Origin: Methylobacterium sp. UNC378MF
GTDB taxonomy: Bacteria > Pseudomonadota > Alphaproteobacteria > Rhizobiales > Beijerinckiaceae
Direction of reading: 5' to 3'
NCBI RefSeq assembly: GCF_900103195.1
Contig: NZ_FMWU01000014.1
Span: forward strand, 1 to 64,000
DNA length: 64,000 bases
Position 1 is the first letter of the stretch. Each line of letters opens with the position of its first letter. The notes beneath the pieces are model-generated. The model searched no databases. It was not told the origin of the DNA and worked only from the letters and a program-made list of their open reading frames with translations. Made by a program: the position numbers and the translations under genes. This document shows, one piece after another, positions 56,151 to 64,000 of this stretch.

Positions 56151-57530
56151 ATGGACATGGCACAGGCAATCCACGCGACGGCTCCCGCCGCAGCGCCCCG
56201 CGAGCCCTGGTACAAGGTGCTCTACATCCAGGTCCTGATCGCCATCGCCCTGGGCGTGCTGCTCGGCTGGTACGATCCGGCCACCGGCAAGTCGATGAAG
56301 TGGCTCGGCGACGCCTTCATCGGCCTGATCAAGATGATGATCGCACCGATCATCTTCTGCACCATCGTCCACGGCATCGCGTCGATCGGCGACCTGAAGA
56401 AGGTCGGCCGCGTCGGCCTCAAGGCCTTGGTCTATTTCGAGGTGGTCTCCACCATCGCACTCCTGATCGGCGTTATCGTCGGCGAGGTGATCAAGCCGGG
56501 TGCCGGCTTCAACGCCGACCCGTCGAAGCTCGACGCCAGCAAAGTCGCGACCTATGCCAGCAAGGCGGCCGCCGATTCCACCGTCGCCCACATCCTGGCG
56601 ATCATCCCGAAGAGCTTCCTCGACCCCTTCGCCACCGGCGACCTGCTGCAGGTGCTGCTGATCTCGATCCTCACCGGCGTCGTGGTGACGAATCTCGGCG
56701 ATCGCGCGGCCTCGGTGAACCACGCGATCGACACCGCCGGCCAGATCTTCTTCCGGATCATCGGCATCATCGTGAAGCTCGCCCCCGTCGGCGCCTTCGG
56801 CGCCATGGCCTTCACGATCGGCGAGTACGGCATCCAGAAGGTCTATGACCTCGCGTGGCTGGTCGGCACCTTCTACATCACGGCGATCCTGTTCGTGCTG
56901 GTGGTACTCGGAACGATCGCCCGGGTGGCAGGCTTCTCGATCCTGCGCTTCCTCGCCTACATCAAGGACGAATTGCTGATCGTGGTCGGCACGTCGTCCT
57001 CCGAGACGGTGCTGCCGCAGCTCATGACCAAGATGCGCCGCCTCGGCGCCTCGGATTCGGTGGTCGGCCTCGTGGTGCCCACGGGCTACTCGTTCAACCT
57101 CGACGGCACCAACATCTACATGACGCTGGCGACGCTGTTCCTGGCGCAGGCGGTGGGCGTCGACCTCAACTTCACCCAATACGCGACCATCATCCTGGTG
57201 GCGATGCTGACCTCGAAGGGCGCCTCGGGGGTCACCGGCGCGGGCTTCATCACCCTGGCGGCGACGCTGTCGGCGATCCCCAACAGCCCGGTCCCGGTCG
57301 CCGCCATGACCCTGGTGCTCGGCATCGACAAGTTCATGTCCGAGTGCCGCGCGCTCACCAACCTCGTGGGCAACGGTGTCGCCTGCGTGGTGGTCAGCCG
57401 CTGGGAGGGCGAGCTCGACGTCGCCAAGCTCAACGAGGTGATGGCCCACCCGGTCGCCATCGGCACCCAAATCGCCGACGAGTCGCCGCAGCCGATGGGC
57501 ACCGATAGCAAGGTCGCCGCTGCCGAGTGA
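56151..57530 (+). CDS. dctA: Dicarboxylate/cation symporter of the DAACS family
   Basis: Inner-membrane C4-dicarboxylate importer (succinate, malate, fumarate) of 459 residues with eight helices and two re-entrant loops. The family signatures [20 protein letters not shown] near residues 281-300, [19 protein letters not shown] near 309-327 and [17 protein letters not shown] near 355-371 are all present. The ATG at 56151 was preferred to an ATG at 56052; a second ATG at 56157 is possible. Its stop overlaps the start of a ROK kinase gene. Local regulation by DctBD is not visible here. Confidence 0.95.
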   Translation: MDMAQAIHATAPAAAPREPWYKVLYIQVLIAIALGVLLGWYDPATGKSMKWLGDAFIGLIKMMIAPIIFCTIVHGIASIGDLKKVGRVGLKALVYFEVVSTIALLIGVIVGEVIKPGAGFNADPSKLDASKVATYASKAAADSTVAHILAIIPKSFLDPFATGDLLQVLLISILTGVVVTNLGDRAASVNHAIDTAGQIFFRIIGIIVKLAPVGAFGAMAFTIGEYGIQKVYDLAWLVGTFYITAILFVLVVLGTIARVAGFSILRFLAYIKDELLIVVGTSSSETVLPQLMTKMRRLGASDSVVGLVVPTGYSFNLDGTNIYMTLATLFLAQAVGVDLNFTQYATIILVAMLTSKGASGVTGAGFITLAATLSAIPNSPVPVAAMTLVLGIDKFMSECRALTNLVGNGVACVVVSRWEGELDVAKLNEVMAHPVAIGTQIADESPQPMGTDSKVAAAE

Positions 57531-58468
57531 GCGGGTCAGCCGTGGCAGGAACCGACAATCGCCCGCGCCTCGGCATCGATCTCGGCGGCACCAAGATCGC
57601 CGGGATCGTGCTCGGCCGCGACGGTTCGACCCTGGCCCAGGCCCGGATACCCGCCCCACGCGGCGCCTACCGGGCGACCGTCGAGGCCGTCGCCGATCTG
57701 GTCCTCCGTCTCGAAGCCGGGGCCGACGCGCCCTGCAGCGTCGGCATCGGCATGCCGGGGAGCCTGTCGCCGGCCACGGGGCTCGTCCGTAACGCCAACT
57801 CCCACTGGCTCAACGGCCATCCCTTCGCGGCCGATCTCGAGGAGCGGCTTGAACGTCCCCTCCGGATCGAGAACGACGCCAATTGCCTGGCGGTGTCCGA
57901 GGCGATCGACGGGGCCGCCGCCGGGGCCCACGTGGTCTGGGCGGTGATCCTGGGCACCGGCGTCGGCTCCGGCATCGCCCTCGACGGGCGGGTGCTGACA
58001 GGCCGCAACCGCATCGCGGGCGAATGGGGCCACGGTCCCCTGCCGGCGCCCCGCGACGACGAGCGGCCGGGTCCCGCCTGCTATTGCGGCCGCCGGGGCT
58101 GCGTCGAGACTTGGCTGTCCGGTCCGGGGCTCGCGGCGGATCACGCGCGGCGGCACGGCGGCAGCCCCACCGCCGAGGCGGTCGTCGTCGAAGCGCGGGC
58201 CGGCGGCCGGGAGGCGCAGGAGACGCTCGCCATTCACATCGAGAGGCTCGGGCGCGCGGCCGCCCAGGTGGTGAACCTGCTCGACCCGGATGTGATCGTG
58301 ATCGGCGGTGGCCTGTCGCGGATCCCGGAACTGATCGACGGCCTGCCGGCCGCGATCGCCCCCCATGTCTTCTCCGACACGTTCGACACGCCGGTGCGGG
58401 CGAGCCTGCACGGCGACGCATCGGGCGTGCGCGGGGCGGCGTGGCTGTGGGAGGCGGAGGCCGTCTGA
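57527..58468 (+). CDS. ROK-family sugar kinase
   Basis: A 313-residue kinase of the ROK family, probably acting on fructose, glucose or an N-acetyl sugar. The phosphate loop [18 protein letters not shown] is at residues 16-33. The substrate site EWGHGPLP is near 165-172, and the zinc-binding ROK signature [15 protein letters not shown] near 185-199. GTG start at 57527 overlaps the dctA stop; a second GTG at 57542 is possible. No DNA-binding domain, so an enzyme rather than repressor. The function does not match dctA clearly, but they are cotranscribed. Confidence 0.9.
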   Translation: MSGSAVAGTDNRPRLGIDLGGTKIAGIVLGRDGSTLAQARIPAPRGAYRATVEAVADLVLRLEAGADAPCSVGIGMPGSLSPATGLVRNANSHWLNGHPFAADLEERLERPLRIENDANCLAVSEAIDGAAAGAHVVWAVILGTGVGSGIALDGRVLTGRNRIAGEWGHGPLPAPRDDERPGPACYCGRRGCVETWLSGPGLAADHARRHGGSPTAEAVVVEARAGGREAQETLAIHIERLGRAAAQVVNLLDPDVIVIGGGLSRIPELIDGLPAAIAPHVFSDTFDTPVRASLHGDASGVRGAAWLWEAEAV

Positions 58469-58558
58469 AGCCGATCGGGCAGCGCCGCTCACAGAGACGT
58501 CGCTTGCGGGCCCGAAGAGGGCAGGGCAGGACGGCAGCGCCGTAGCCCCGAAAACCCG

Positions 58559-59455
58559 ATGATCGTCCGCACCCGGCCCAACCTGCTAACCCTGCTGTTC
58601 ACCCTGCGCGGCTCGATCCTGCCGCGGGTGGCGCCCAAGCTCGCGGGGATCGTCGCGGTCTCCTGCGCGGTGGTGTGGGCGGAGTCGCGCTGGCCCGAGC
58701 TGTTCCCGATCACCGCGGGGGTCACGCCGTTCACGGTGGTCGGCCTCGCTCTCTCGATCTTCCTGAGCTTCCGCAACAATGCCTGCTACGAGCGTTGGTG
58801 GGAGGCCCGGAAGCACTGGGGCAACCTGATCGGCGAGGTGCGCAACCTCGCCCGCGCCCTCCCGGCCCTGCTGCCGGAGCGTGAGGCAGCGGTCCAGCTC
58901 CGGCGCCTGTCGGCCTTCGCGCACGGGCTCCATGCCCGCCTGCGTAACCTCGACGAGGCTGCCGCGGTGGATCGGATGAGCCCCGGATCGGACCTGTCGG
59001 GCCCAAATCCCACCGACTCGGTCCTGGCCGCCATCACCCGCGACCTCGCCTTTCTGACGCGCGGAGGCCAGCTCAGCGACATCCAGTTCGGCATCCTCGA
59101 AGCCCGGATCGACGCGCTGTCGGGCGTGCACACCGCCTGCGAGCGGCTCGCCAACACGCCGCTCCCCTTCGCCTACACCCTCCTGGTGTACCGGACCGCA
59201 TGGCTCTATTGCCTGCTCCTGCCGGTGGGTCTCACGGGCTCTCTGGGCTGGGCGACCCCGGTCGTGGTGGCGCTCGTGGCCTACACGTTCTTCGGCCTCG
59301 ACGCCCTCGGGGACGAACTCGAGGAGCCGTTCGGCACCGAGCCCAACGACCTGCCCCTCGACGCCCTGGTCCGCGCCGTGGACCGGATCGTCCATCACGC
59401 CCTCGGCGAGCCGATGCCCGAGGCCCTGGCACCGGACGGGTGCTGGCTGCGCTAG
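58559..59455 (+). CDS. Bestrophin-family (UPF0187) membrane protein
   Basis: A 298-residue membrane protein of the bestrophin/YneE family, ion channels in eukaryotes and in some bacteria. It has four predicted helices; the segment FLSFRNNACYERWWEARKHWG near residues 70-90 (in two blocks) is the hallmark with conserved Trp/Arg. The C-terminal FGLDALGDELEEPFG near 248-262 matches the conserved DEMEPFG-type calcium clasp region. The ATG at 58559 was chosen. Convergent with the histidine phosphatase gene, 4 bp apart. Confidence 0.9.
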   Translation: MIVRTRPNLLTLLFTLRGSILPRVAPKLAGIVAVSCAVVWAESRWPELFPITAGVTPFTVVGLALSIFLSFRNNACYERWWEARKHWGNLIGEVRNLARALPALLPEREAAVQLRRLSAFAHGLHARLRNLDEAAAVDRMSPGSDLSGPNPTDSVLAAITRDLAFLTRGGQLSDIQFGILEARIDALSGVHTACERLANTPLPFAYTLLVYRTAWLYCLLLPVGLTGSLGWATPVVVALVAYTFFGLDALGDELEEPFGTEPNDLPLDALVRAVDRIVHHALGEPMPEALAPDGCWLR

Positions 59456-59459
59456 CCGC

Positions 59460-60038
59460 CTACCCGTTCCAGGCGCGTAGCACGGGCTCGGTGCGGTCGT
59501 GCTCGTAGCCGAGCACCGAGACGCTGGCAGTGCAGAGGACGAGAAGCGCGCCGCCCTCCGGCTCCAGGCCGATCCATCGCGCGGCGAGCACCCGCAGGAA
59601 GTGCGCGCTGGAGAAGACGACGAGGTCGTCGTCCCGGGCGCGGGCGCGGGCGATGACCCGGTCCGCCCGGGCGCCGACGGCCGCCGCGGTCTCGCCCTCA
59701 GGGCAGCCGTCGCGGAACAACCGCCAATCCGGCCGCTCGGCCAGGATCGCCTTCGTGGTCCGGCCCTCGTAGGCGCCGTAATCCCATTCCGCGAGATCCG
59801 GATCGATGACGCGGCCGCCGAAACCCGCCAGCGCGCAGGTCGTGGCCGCTCGGCTCGACGGGCTCGACCAGACCTCCGCGTAGGCGCGCACCGCCAGGCG
59901 CGGGGCGAGGGCGCGCGCCGCGGCCTCGCCTTCCGGGGTCAAAGGGATGTCGCTGCGCCCGGTATGCTGACCGGACCGGCTCCAGGCGGTCTCGCCGTGG
60001 CGAACCAGCGTGATCTGCGGGAACGGGCTCTCGGACAT
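59460..60038 (-). CDS. Histidine phosphatase-family protein (phosphoglycerate mutase-like)
   Basis: A 192-residue histidine phosphatase. The catalytic LVRHGETAWSRSGQHTG is at residues 11-27, the second acid region ATTCALAGF and the catalytic C-terminal histidine in SSAHFLRVLAARW near 142-154. It resembles SixA/CobC/phosphoglycerate-mutase-like enzymes; no specific substrate can be assigned. Its start is 172 bp from the divergent arsR-metF unit. ATG at 60038. Confidence 0.9.
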   Translation of the reverse strand: MSESPFPQITLVRHGETAWSRSGQHTGRSDIPLTPEGEAAARALAPRLAVRAYAEVWSSPSSRAATTCALAGFGGRVIDPDLAEWDYGAYEGRTTKAILAERPDWRLFRDGCPEGETAAAVGARADRVIARARARDDDLVVFSSAHFLRVLAARWIGLEPEGGALLVLCTASVSVLGYEHDRTEPVLRAWNG

Positions 60039-60174
60039 GCGCGCCTCCTGGGCGCGCGCTCCGCGGCCCTGCCATCAACCCTGCCAACAACGCGGCCGCC
60101 GCGCTTCGGTCTCATCGGCGCGGCAAAACCGTCTCGAGCGGTCTCAAGATCGCGCTCGCACCCGAACATCGTGC

Positions 60175-60214
60175 TTGCACCCGAACCGAAACGGACATAA
60201 ACATATCTTTATGT
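60175..60214 (+). promoter_or_regulatory. Promoter and palindromic operator at the arsR-metF start
   Basis: TTGCAC (60175-60180), a 17 bp spacer and TAAACA (60198-60203) form a sigma-70-like promoter. ACATAAA at 60195-60201 and TTTATGT at 60208-60214 make a near-perfect 20-bp palindrome covering the -10 box and the ATG at 60211. The expected transcription start (about 60210-60211) coincides with the ATG, and there is no ribosome binding site, so a leaderless transcript is predicted. Confidence 0.6.
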
Positions 60215-61221
60215 CTATCGAACGCAGGCCAGAAGCGGGGGCGATCCCCTTTCCGGAAGCCCTAGGCGTCCTGCGTGCCGCCGCGGAGGAGACGCGCCTG
60301 CGCATCCTGGCGCTGCTCGTCGAGGGGGAGCTGTCGGTCTCCGATCTCACCGACATCCTCGGTCAGTCGCAGCCGCGGATCTCCCGGCACCTCAAGCTCC
60401 TGGTGGAAGCCGGGCTGGTCGAGCGCCACCGCGAAGGGGCCTGGGCGTTCTTCCGGCTGTCCGATGCCCGCGCCGGCTTGGCGGATCCGCTCCTGTCCGG
60501 CCTCGACCGGACCGCGCCGCCGCTCTCGGAGGACCGCGCCCGGCTCGACGCCGTCCGAGCCCAGCGGGCGGAGGCGGCCACGACCTTCTTCGCGCGGCTG
60601 GCGCCCAAATGGGACGAGCTGCGCTCCCTGCACGTACCCGAGGCGATCGTGGAGGCGTCGGTGCTCGACGCGCTGGGCGACCGTCCCATCGGCAGCCTGA
60701 TCGATCTCGGCACCGGTACCGGCCGCATGCTCGGCCTGCTGGCGCCCCGGGCCAGCCGCGCGACCGGGCTCGATTCGAGCCACGCCATGCTGTCCGTCGC
60801 CCGTGCCAACCTGGAGCGCCAGGGCCTCGCGCGGGTGGACCTGCGGCAGGGCGACATTCACGCGCCGCCCTTCGCGCGGGCGAGCTTCGACCTCGTGGTG
60901 GTCCATCAGGTGTTGCATTATCTCGACGACCCGGCCCGGGCTCTGCGCGGCGCCGCGCGCCTCGTGGCCCCGGGTGGCCGCCTCTTGGTGGTGGATTTCG
61001 CGCCGCACGAGCTCGAGTTTCTGCGCACGGGCCAGGCCCATCGCCGGCTCGGCTTCTCGGCCGATCAGGTCTCCGGCTGGCTCGCCGAAGCCGGGCTCGC
61101 CACGGTGGCCACCCGCGATCTGGCGCCGCGCGAGTCTGGCCAGCTCACCGTCACCCTCTGGCTGGCTCAGGATGGGCTGGCCGACGCCGACACAGAACAG
61201 CCTCAGCGCGCCGTCGCCTGA
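60211..61221 (+). CDS. ArsR-family regulator fused to a SAM-dependent methyltransferase domain
   Basis: A 336-residue protein with an ArsR winged helix (about residues 18-90, including LTDILGQSQPRISRHLKLL) and a class I methyltransferase domain (about 130-320) whose SAM motif is LIDLGTGTGRMLGLL near residues 167-181. Relatives next to metF or metH in alphaproteobacteria are regulators of the methionine/SAM cycle that may sense S-adenosylhomocysteine or SAM. The start lies within its own palindromic operator, suggesting autoregulation. metF follows after 56 bp. It might alternatively be a metal sensor, but no metal-binding cysteines are seen. Confidence 0.9.
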   Translation: MSIERRPEAGAIPFPEALGVLRAAAEETRLRILALLVEGELSVSDLTDILGQSQPRISRHLKLLVEAGLVERHREGAWAFFRLSDARAGLADPLLSGLDRTAPPLSEDRARLDAVRAQRAEAATTFFARLAPKWDELRSLHVPEAIVEASVLDALGDRPIGSLIDLGTGTGRMLGLLAPRASRATGLDSSHAMLSVARANLERQGLARVDLRQGDIHAPPFARASFDLVVVHQVLHYLDDPARALRGAARLVAPGGRLLVVDFAPHELEFLRTGQAHRRLGFSADQVSGWLAEAGLATVATRDLAPRESGQLTVTLWLAQDGLADADTEQPQRAVA

Positions 61222-61277
61222 GACACTGACCTCCGCAGACTTCGTCTGAACCGACCGACATAGAGGACGAGACCCCG

Positions 61278-62198
61278 ATGCGCCGTTCCACCCACCGCGC
61301 CAGCCGCGACGGCTACCACCCGATCCGCGTCTCGATCGAGTTCTTCCCGCCGAAGACCGACGAGATGGAGAAGATCCTCTGGAACTCCATCGAGCGCCTC
61401 GCGCCGCTGCAGCCGAGCTTCGTCTCGGTGACCTACGGGGCCGGGGGCTCGACCCGGGAGCGCACCCACAACACGGTGGCGCGCATGGTCCGCGAGACCG
61501 GCCTGAAGCCCGCCGCGCACCTTACCTGCGTCGACGCCTCCCGCGAGGAGATCGACGCGGTGGTCCAATCCTACTGGGACGCGGGCGTGCGCCACATCGT
61601 GGCTCTGCGCGGCGACCCGGCCGAGGGCGTCGGCCACGCCTACCGGCCGCATCCGGAGGGCTACGCCTCGACCGCCGAGCTGGTGGCGGGGATCAAGCGG
61701 ATCGGTGACTTCAAGGTCTCGGTCTCGGCCTATCCCGAGAAGCATCCCGAGGCGGCCTCCCTCGACGCCGACATCGACGCCCTGAAGGCCAAGGTCGATG
61801 CCGGGGCCGATCAGGCGATCACCCAGTTCTTCTTCGAGAACGAGATCTACCTGCGCTACCTGGACAAGGTCCGGGCCGCCGGGATCACGATCCCGATCAT
61901 CCCGGGCATCCTGCCGGTGCAGAACTTCAAGCAGGCGGCGAACTTCGCCCGCCGCACCGGCGCCTCGGTGCCCTACTGGCTGGCCGCCCGGTTCGAGGGG
62001 CTCGACGATGATAAGGAGACCCGCCGCCTCGTCGCCGCCGCGGTGGCGGCCGAGCAGGTGCTCGACCTCGTGGACGAGGGCGTCAACGACTTCCACTTCT
62101 ACTCGATGAACCGCTCGGATCTGGTCTACGCGATCTGCCACCTGCTCGGCCTGCGCGCCCAGGCGCCGAAGCTGGCGGCTGCGAAGGCGGCGGCTTAA
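61278..62198 (+). CDS. metF: 5,10-methylenetetrahydrofolate reductase
   Basis: FAD enzyme producing 5-methyl-THF for methionine synthase, 306 residues. Family features: the N-terminal VSIEFFPPKTDEMEKILW near residues 16-33, VSVTYGAGGSTRERT near 50-64, IVALRGDP near 108-115 and GADQAITQFFFENEIY near 175-190. The ATG at 61278 gives the full barrel; its ribosome binding site is weak (AGGACG). It sits between the ArsR-methyltransferase regulator and metH, separated from metH by 299 bp of repeats. Confidence 0.97.
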   Translation: MRRSTHRASRDGYHPIRVSIEFFPPKTDEMEKILWNSIERLAPLQPSFVSVTYGAGGSTRERTHNTVARMVRETGLKPAAHLTCVDASREEIDAVVQSYWDAGVRHIVALRGDPAEGVGHAYRPHPEGYASTAELVAGIKRIGDFKVSVSAYPEKHPEAASLDADIDALKAKVDAGADQAITQFFFENEIYLRYLDKVRAAGITIPIIPGILPVQNFKQAANFARRTGASVPYWLAARFEGLDDDKETRRLVAAAVAAEQVLDLVDEGVNDFHFYSMNRSDLVYAICHLLGLRAQAPKLAAAKAAA

Positions 62199-62227
62199 TT
62201 TTCGAGGCCGCGCTCGACGCCCCCGAT

Positions 62228-62319
62228 CCGTCATCGCGAGCGCAGCGAAGCGACCCAGGGCAGCGCGACCTCCATCAGCGTGGCGCGGCTGGATTGCTTC
62301 GCTTCGCTCGCAAAGACGG
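62228..62319. repeat. Dispersed intergenic repeat, family B copy
   Basis: It starts CCGTCATCGCGAGCGCAGCG and ends CGCTTCGCTCGCAAAGACGG with inverted arms and AAGCGACCCAGG core. It begins 29 bp after the metF stop. Confidence 0.75.
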
Positions 62320-62371
62320 GGATGTTTCCGCGCCCACGGCACGGAAGCGTCTCAGAGAACGAAGTTTTCCA

Positions 62372-62481
62372 CCCTCCTGAGGTGCCGCGGCAGCGGCCTC
62401 GAAGGAGAGGTCCAAGGAACACCGAGATATCTGGAGGGCTCCTTCGAGGCCTCCGCTTCGCTCCGGCACCTCAGGATGAGG
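62372..62481. repeat. Dispersed intergenic repeat, family A copy 4
   Basis: Arms CCCTCCTGAGGTGCCG and CGGCACCTCAGGATGAGG enclose GGCCTCGAAGGAGAGG and CTCCTTCGAGGCCTCC, so the element is a nested inverted repeat. It ends 16 bp before the metH start; the metH ribosome binding site region partly overlaps it. Confidence 0.8.
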
Positions 62482-62497
62482 TGATCTGACAGGACGC

Positions 62498-64000
62498 ATG
62501 ATGACCGCTTTTGCCCCCGTCGACGGCACCGAGATCGCGAAGGCCCTGCGCCAGCGCGCGGCGGAGAAGATCCTCGTCCTCGACGGGGCGATGGGCACCG
62601 TGATCCAGCGGCTCAAGTACTCCGAAGAGGACTTTCGCGGCGACCGGTTCAAGGATCACGGCCACGATCAGAAGGGCAACAACGACCTGCTGATCCTGAC
62701 CCAGCCCGACGCGATCCGGCAGATCCACCTCGACTACTTCCTGGCCGGCGCCGACGTCTGCGAGACCAACACCTTCTCGGGCACCACCATCGCCCAGGCC
62801 GATTACGGCATGGAGTCGATCATCCACGAGCTGAACGCCGAAGGAGCGCGGCTCGCCCGGGAAGCGGCCAAGCTCGCCGAGGCGAAGGACGGCCGCCGCC
62901 GCTTCGTGGCCGGCGCCATCGGCCCGACGAACCGCACCCTGTCGATCTCGCCGGACGTGAACAACCCGGGCTTCCGGGCCGTGACCTTCGATCAGGTCAA
63001 GCAGGCCTATGTCGAGCAGGTCCGCGGCCTGATCGACGGCGGCGCCGAGCTGATCCTGATCGAGACGATCTTCGACACGCTGAACGCCAAGGCCGCGGTG
63101 GCGGCCGCGTGGCAGGTCTTCGACGAGACCGGCATCCGCCTGCCGATCCAGATCTCCGGCACGATCACGGATCTCTCGGGCCGCACCCTGTCGGGCCAGA
63201 CCCCGGCGGCGTTCTGGCACTCCCTGCGCCATTCCGAGCCGCTGACCTTCGGGCTCAACTGCGCCCTCGGCGCCCGCGAGATGCGCGGCCACATCGCCGA
63301 GTTGTCGCGGATCTGCGACACGCTGGTCTGCGCCTACCCGAATGCCGGCCTGCCGAACGAGTTCGGCCTCTACGACGAGAGCCCGGAGGCGATGGGCAAG
63401 TTGGTCGGCGAGTTCGCCGAATCCGGCCTCGTCAACATGGTCGGCGGCTGCTGCGGCACCACCCCGGACCATATCCGCGCCATCGCGGAGGCCGTCGCCG
63501 GCAAGGCGCCGCGGCCGATCCCCGAGGTGCCGCGCCTGATGCGGCTGTCGGGCCTCGAGCCCTTCGTCCTGACGAAGGAGATCCCCTTCGTGAACGTGGG
63601 CGAGCGCACGAACGTCACCGGTTCGGCCAAGTTCCGCAAGCTCATCACCAACGGCGACTACGCGGCGGCGCTGGACGTCGCCCGCGATCAGGTGGCGGCC
63701 GGCGCCCAGGTGATCGACGTCAACATGGACGAGGGCCTGCTCGACTCCCAGAAGGCGATGGTCGAGTTCCTGAACCTCGTCGCCGCCGAGCCCGACATCG
63801 CCCGGGTGCCCGTGATGGTCGATTCCTCGAAGTTCGAGGTGATCGAGGCCGGCTTGAAGTGCATCCAGGGCAAGCCGATCGTGAACTCCATCTCCATGAA
63901 GGAGGGCGAGGAGAAGTTCATCGAGGCGGCACGCGTCTGCCGCTCCTACGGGGCCGCCGTCGTGGTGATGGCCTTCGACGAGCAGGGCCAGGCGGATTCC
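62498..64000 (+). CDS. metH: Cobalamin-dependent methionine synthase (3' part outside window)
   Basis: Transfers the methyl group of 5-methyl-THF to homocysteine through cobalamin. Only the first 501 codons are visible; the cobalamin and activation domains lie beyond the edge. The homocysteine domain carries its zinc cysteines in LNCALGARE near residue 252 and [10 protein letters not shown] near 317-326. The folate (pterin-binding) domain begins near 360 with [19 protein letters not shown]. Two adjacent ATG codons (62498, 62501) both fit. It is physically linked with metF and its regulator, but repeats occupy the space between. Confidence 0.97.
   Translation, partial: MMTAFAPVDGTEIAKALRQRAAEKILVLDGAMGTVIQRLKYSEEDFRGDRFKDHGHDQKGNNDLLILTQPDAIRQIHLDYFLAGADVCETNTFSGTTIAQADYGMESIIHELNAEGARLAREAAKLAEAKDGRRRFVAGAIGPTNRTLSISPDVNNPGFRAVTFDQVKQAYVEQVRGLIDGGAELILIETIFDTLNAKAAVAAAWQVFDETGIRLPIQISGTITDLSGRTLSGQTPAAFWHSLRHSEPLTFGLNCALGAREMRGHIAELSRICDTLVCAYPNAGLPNEFGLYDESPEAMGKLVGEFAESGLVNMVGGCCGTTPDHIRAIAEAVAGKAPRPIPEVPRLMRLSGLEPFVLTKEIPFVNVGERTNVTGSAKFRKLITNGDYAAALDVARDQVAAGAQVIDVNMDEGLLDSQKAMVEFLNLVAAEPDIARVPVMVDSSKFEVIEAGLKCIQGKPIVNSISMKEGEEKFIEAARVCRSYGAAVVVMAFDEQGQADS

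Noticed and set aside
56100-56200. Sigma-54 promoter for dctA
   Set aside because: TGGCAC at the coding start lacks a correctly spaced TTGCA partner and lies inside the gene.
60010-60210. Longer N-terminal extension of the ArsR-methyltransferase
   Set aside because: The in-frame upstream start at 60010 overlaps the divergent phosphatase gene and crosses the promoter and operator.

Overview
The window is a chromosomal segment of a very GC-rich alphaproteobacterium. The best guess is Methylobacterium or a close relative in the Hyphomicrobiales (Rhizobiales). This is inferred from codon usage, a fused ispDF gene, the ispDF / nifR3(dusB)-ntrB-ntrC and gyrA-coaD-ppi-ppi blocks typical of the order, and dispersed repeats of a kind I associate with that genus. 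No rRNA, tRNA, CRISPR array, transposase, integrase or phage module was recognised. Most of the window is housekeeping and accessory metabolism. The first gene (mcp, 3' end missing) and the last (metH, 3' part missing) are cut by the window edges.

Layout. 1-4385 (minus): a non-flagellar-type chemosensory set, cheW, cheR with TPRs, cheW, mcp, arranged like wspB-C-D around a transducer. 4538-10080: a small secreted basic protein, then the glycerol regulon glpR-glpD-glpK-glpF with recognisable GlpR operators. 10216-19481: lipA, a RatA/COQ10-like protein, an FAD monooxygenase, pncC (cinA C-terminal domain), a MAPEG protein, ispDF, and the dusB-ntrB-ntrC nitrogen regulation operon. 19656-25104: two small proteins (one Rmf-like), metC, a three-gene cluster resembling polyprenyl-phosphate sugar synthesis and transfer (GT39, GT2, LAB_N), and an FMN-binding oxidase-like protein. 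25105-29116: a gap holding the C-terminal remnant of a chemoreceptor, rarD, and a hybrid histidine kinase with two receiver domains translationally coupled to a small unknown protein. 29238-32712: P1 peptidase, 3-hydroxyisobutyrate-dehydrogenase-like enzyme, S49 peptidase and a histidine-rich tandem-repeat protein. 32926-37850: gyrA, coaD and two cyclophilins flanking a small envelope protein. 37953-43831: mobA, mrp, small proteins, pncB and an exported-looking MmgE/PrpD protein. 43947-55847: AI-2E transporter fusion, hisN-like phosphatase, ycjX-ycjF, a serine hydrolase, uvsE, yihY, msrB and a degenerate CYTH protein. 56151-64000: dctA, a ROK kinase, a bestrophin, a histidine phosphatase, and the methionine genes arsR-methyltransferase, metF and metH.

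How genes work together. GlpF, GlpK and GlpD take glycerol to dihydroxyacetone phosphate under GlpR. DusB-NtrB-NtrC is the nitrogen two-component operon. The ArsR-methyltransferase regulator, MetF and MetH form a methyl-cycle module. Its promoter, palindromic operator and start codon appear to coincide, predicting a leaderless autoregulated transcript.

Three families of intergenic repeat (A at 9133, 11767, 19520 and 62372; B at 29120, 37909, 62228 and probably both sides of 11767; C at 14170) sit mostly at the ends of conserved gene blocks. One of them supplies the last codons of mobA. I did not find a clearly new multi-gene system. The strongest unusual items are the pseudo-CYTH protein, the arsR-metF leader, the repeat-encoded MobA tail, the exported PrpD-like protein, the natural GyrA QRDR variant and the tandem-repeat histidine-rich protein.
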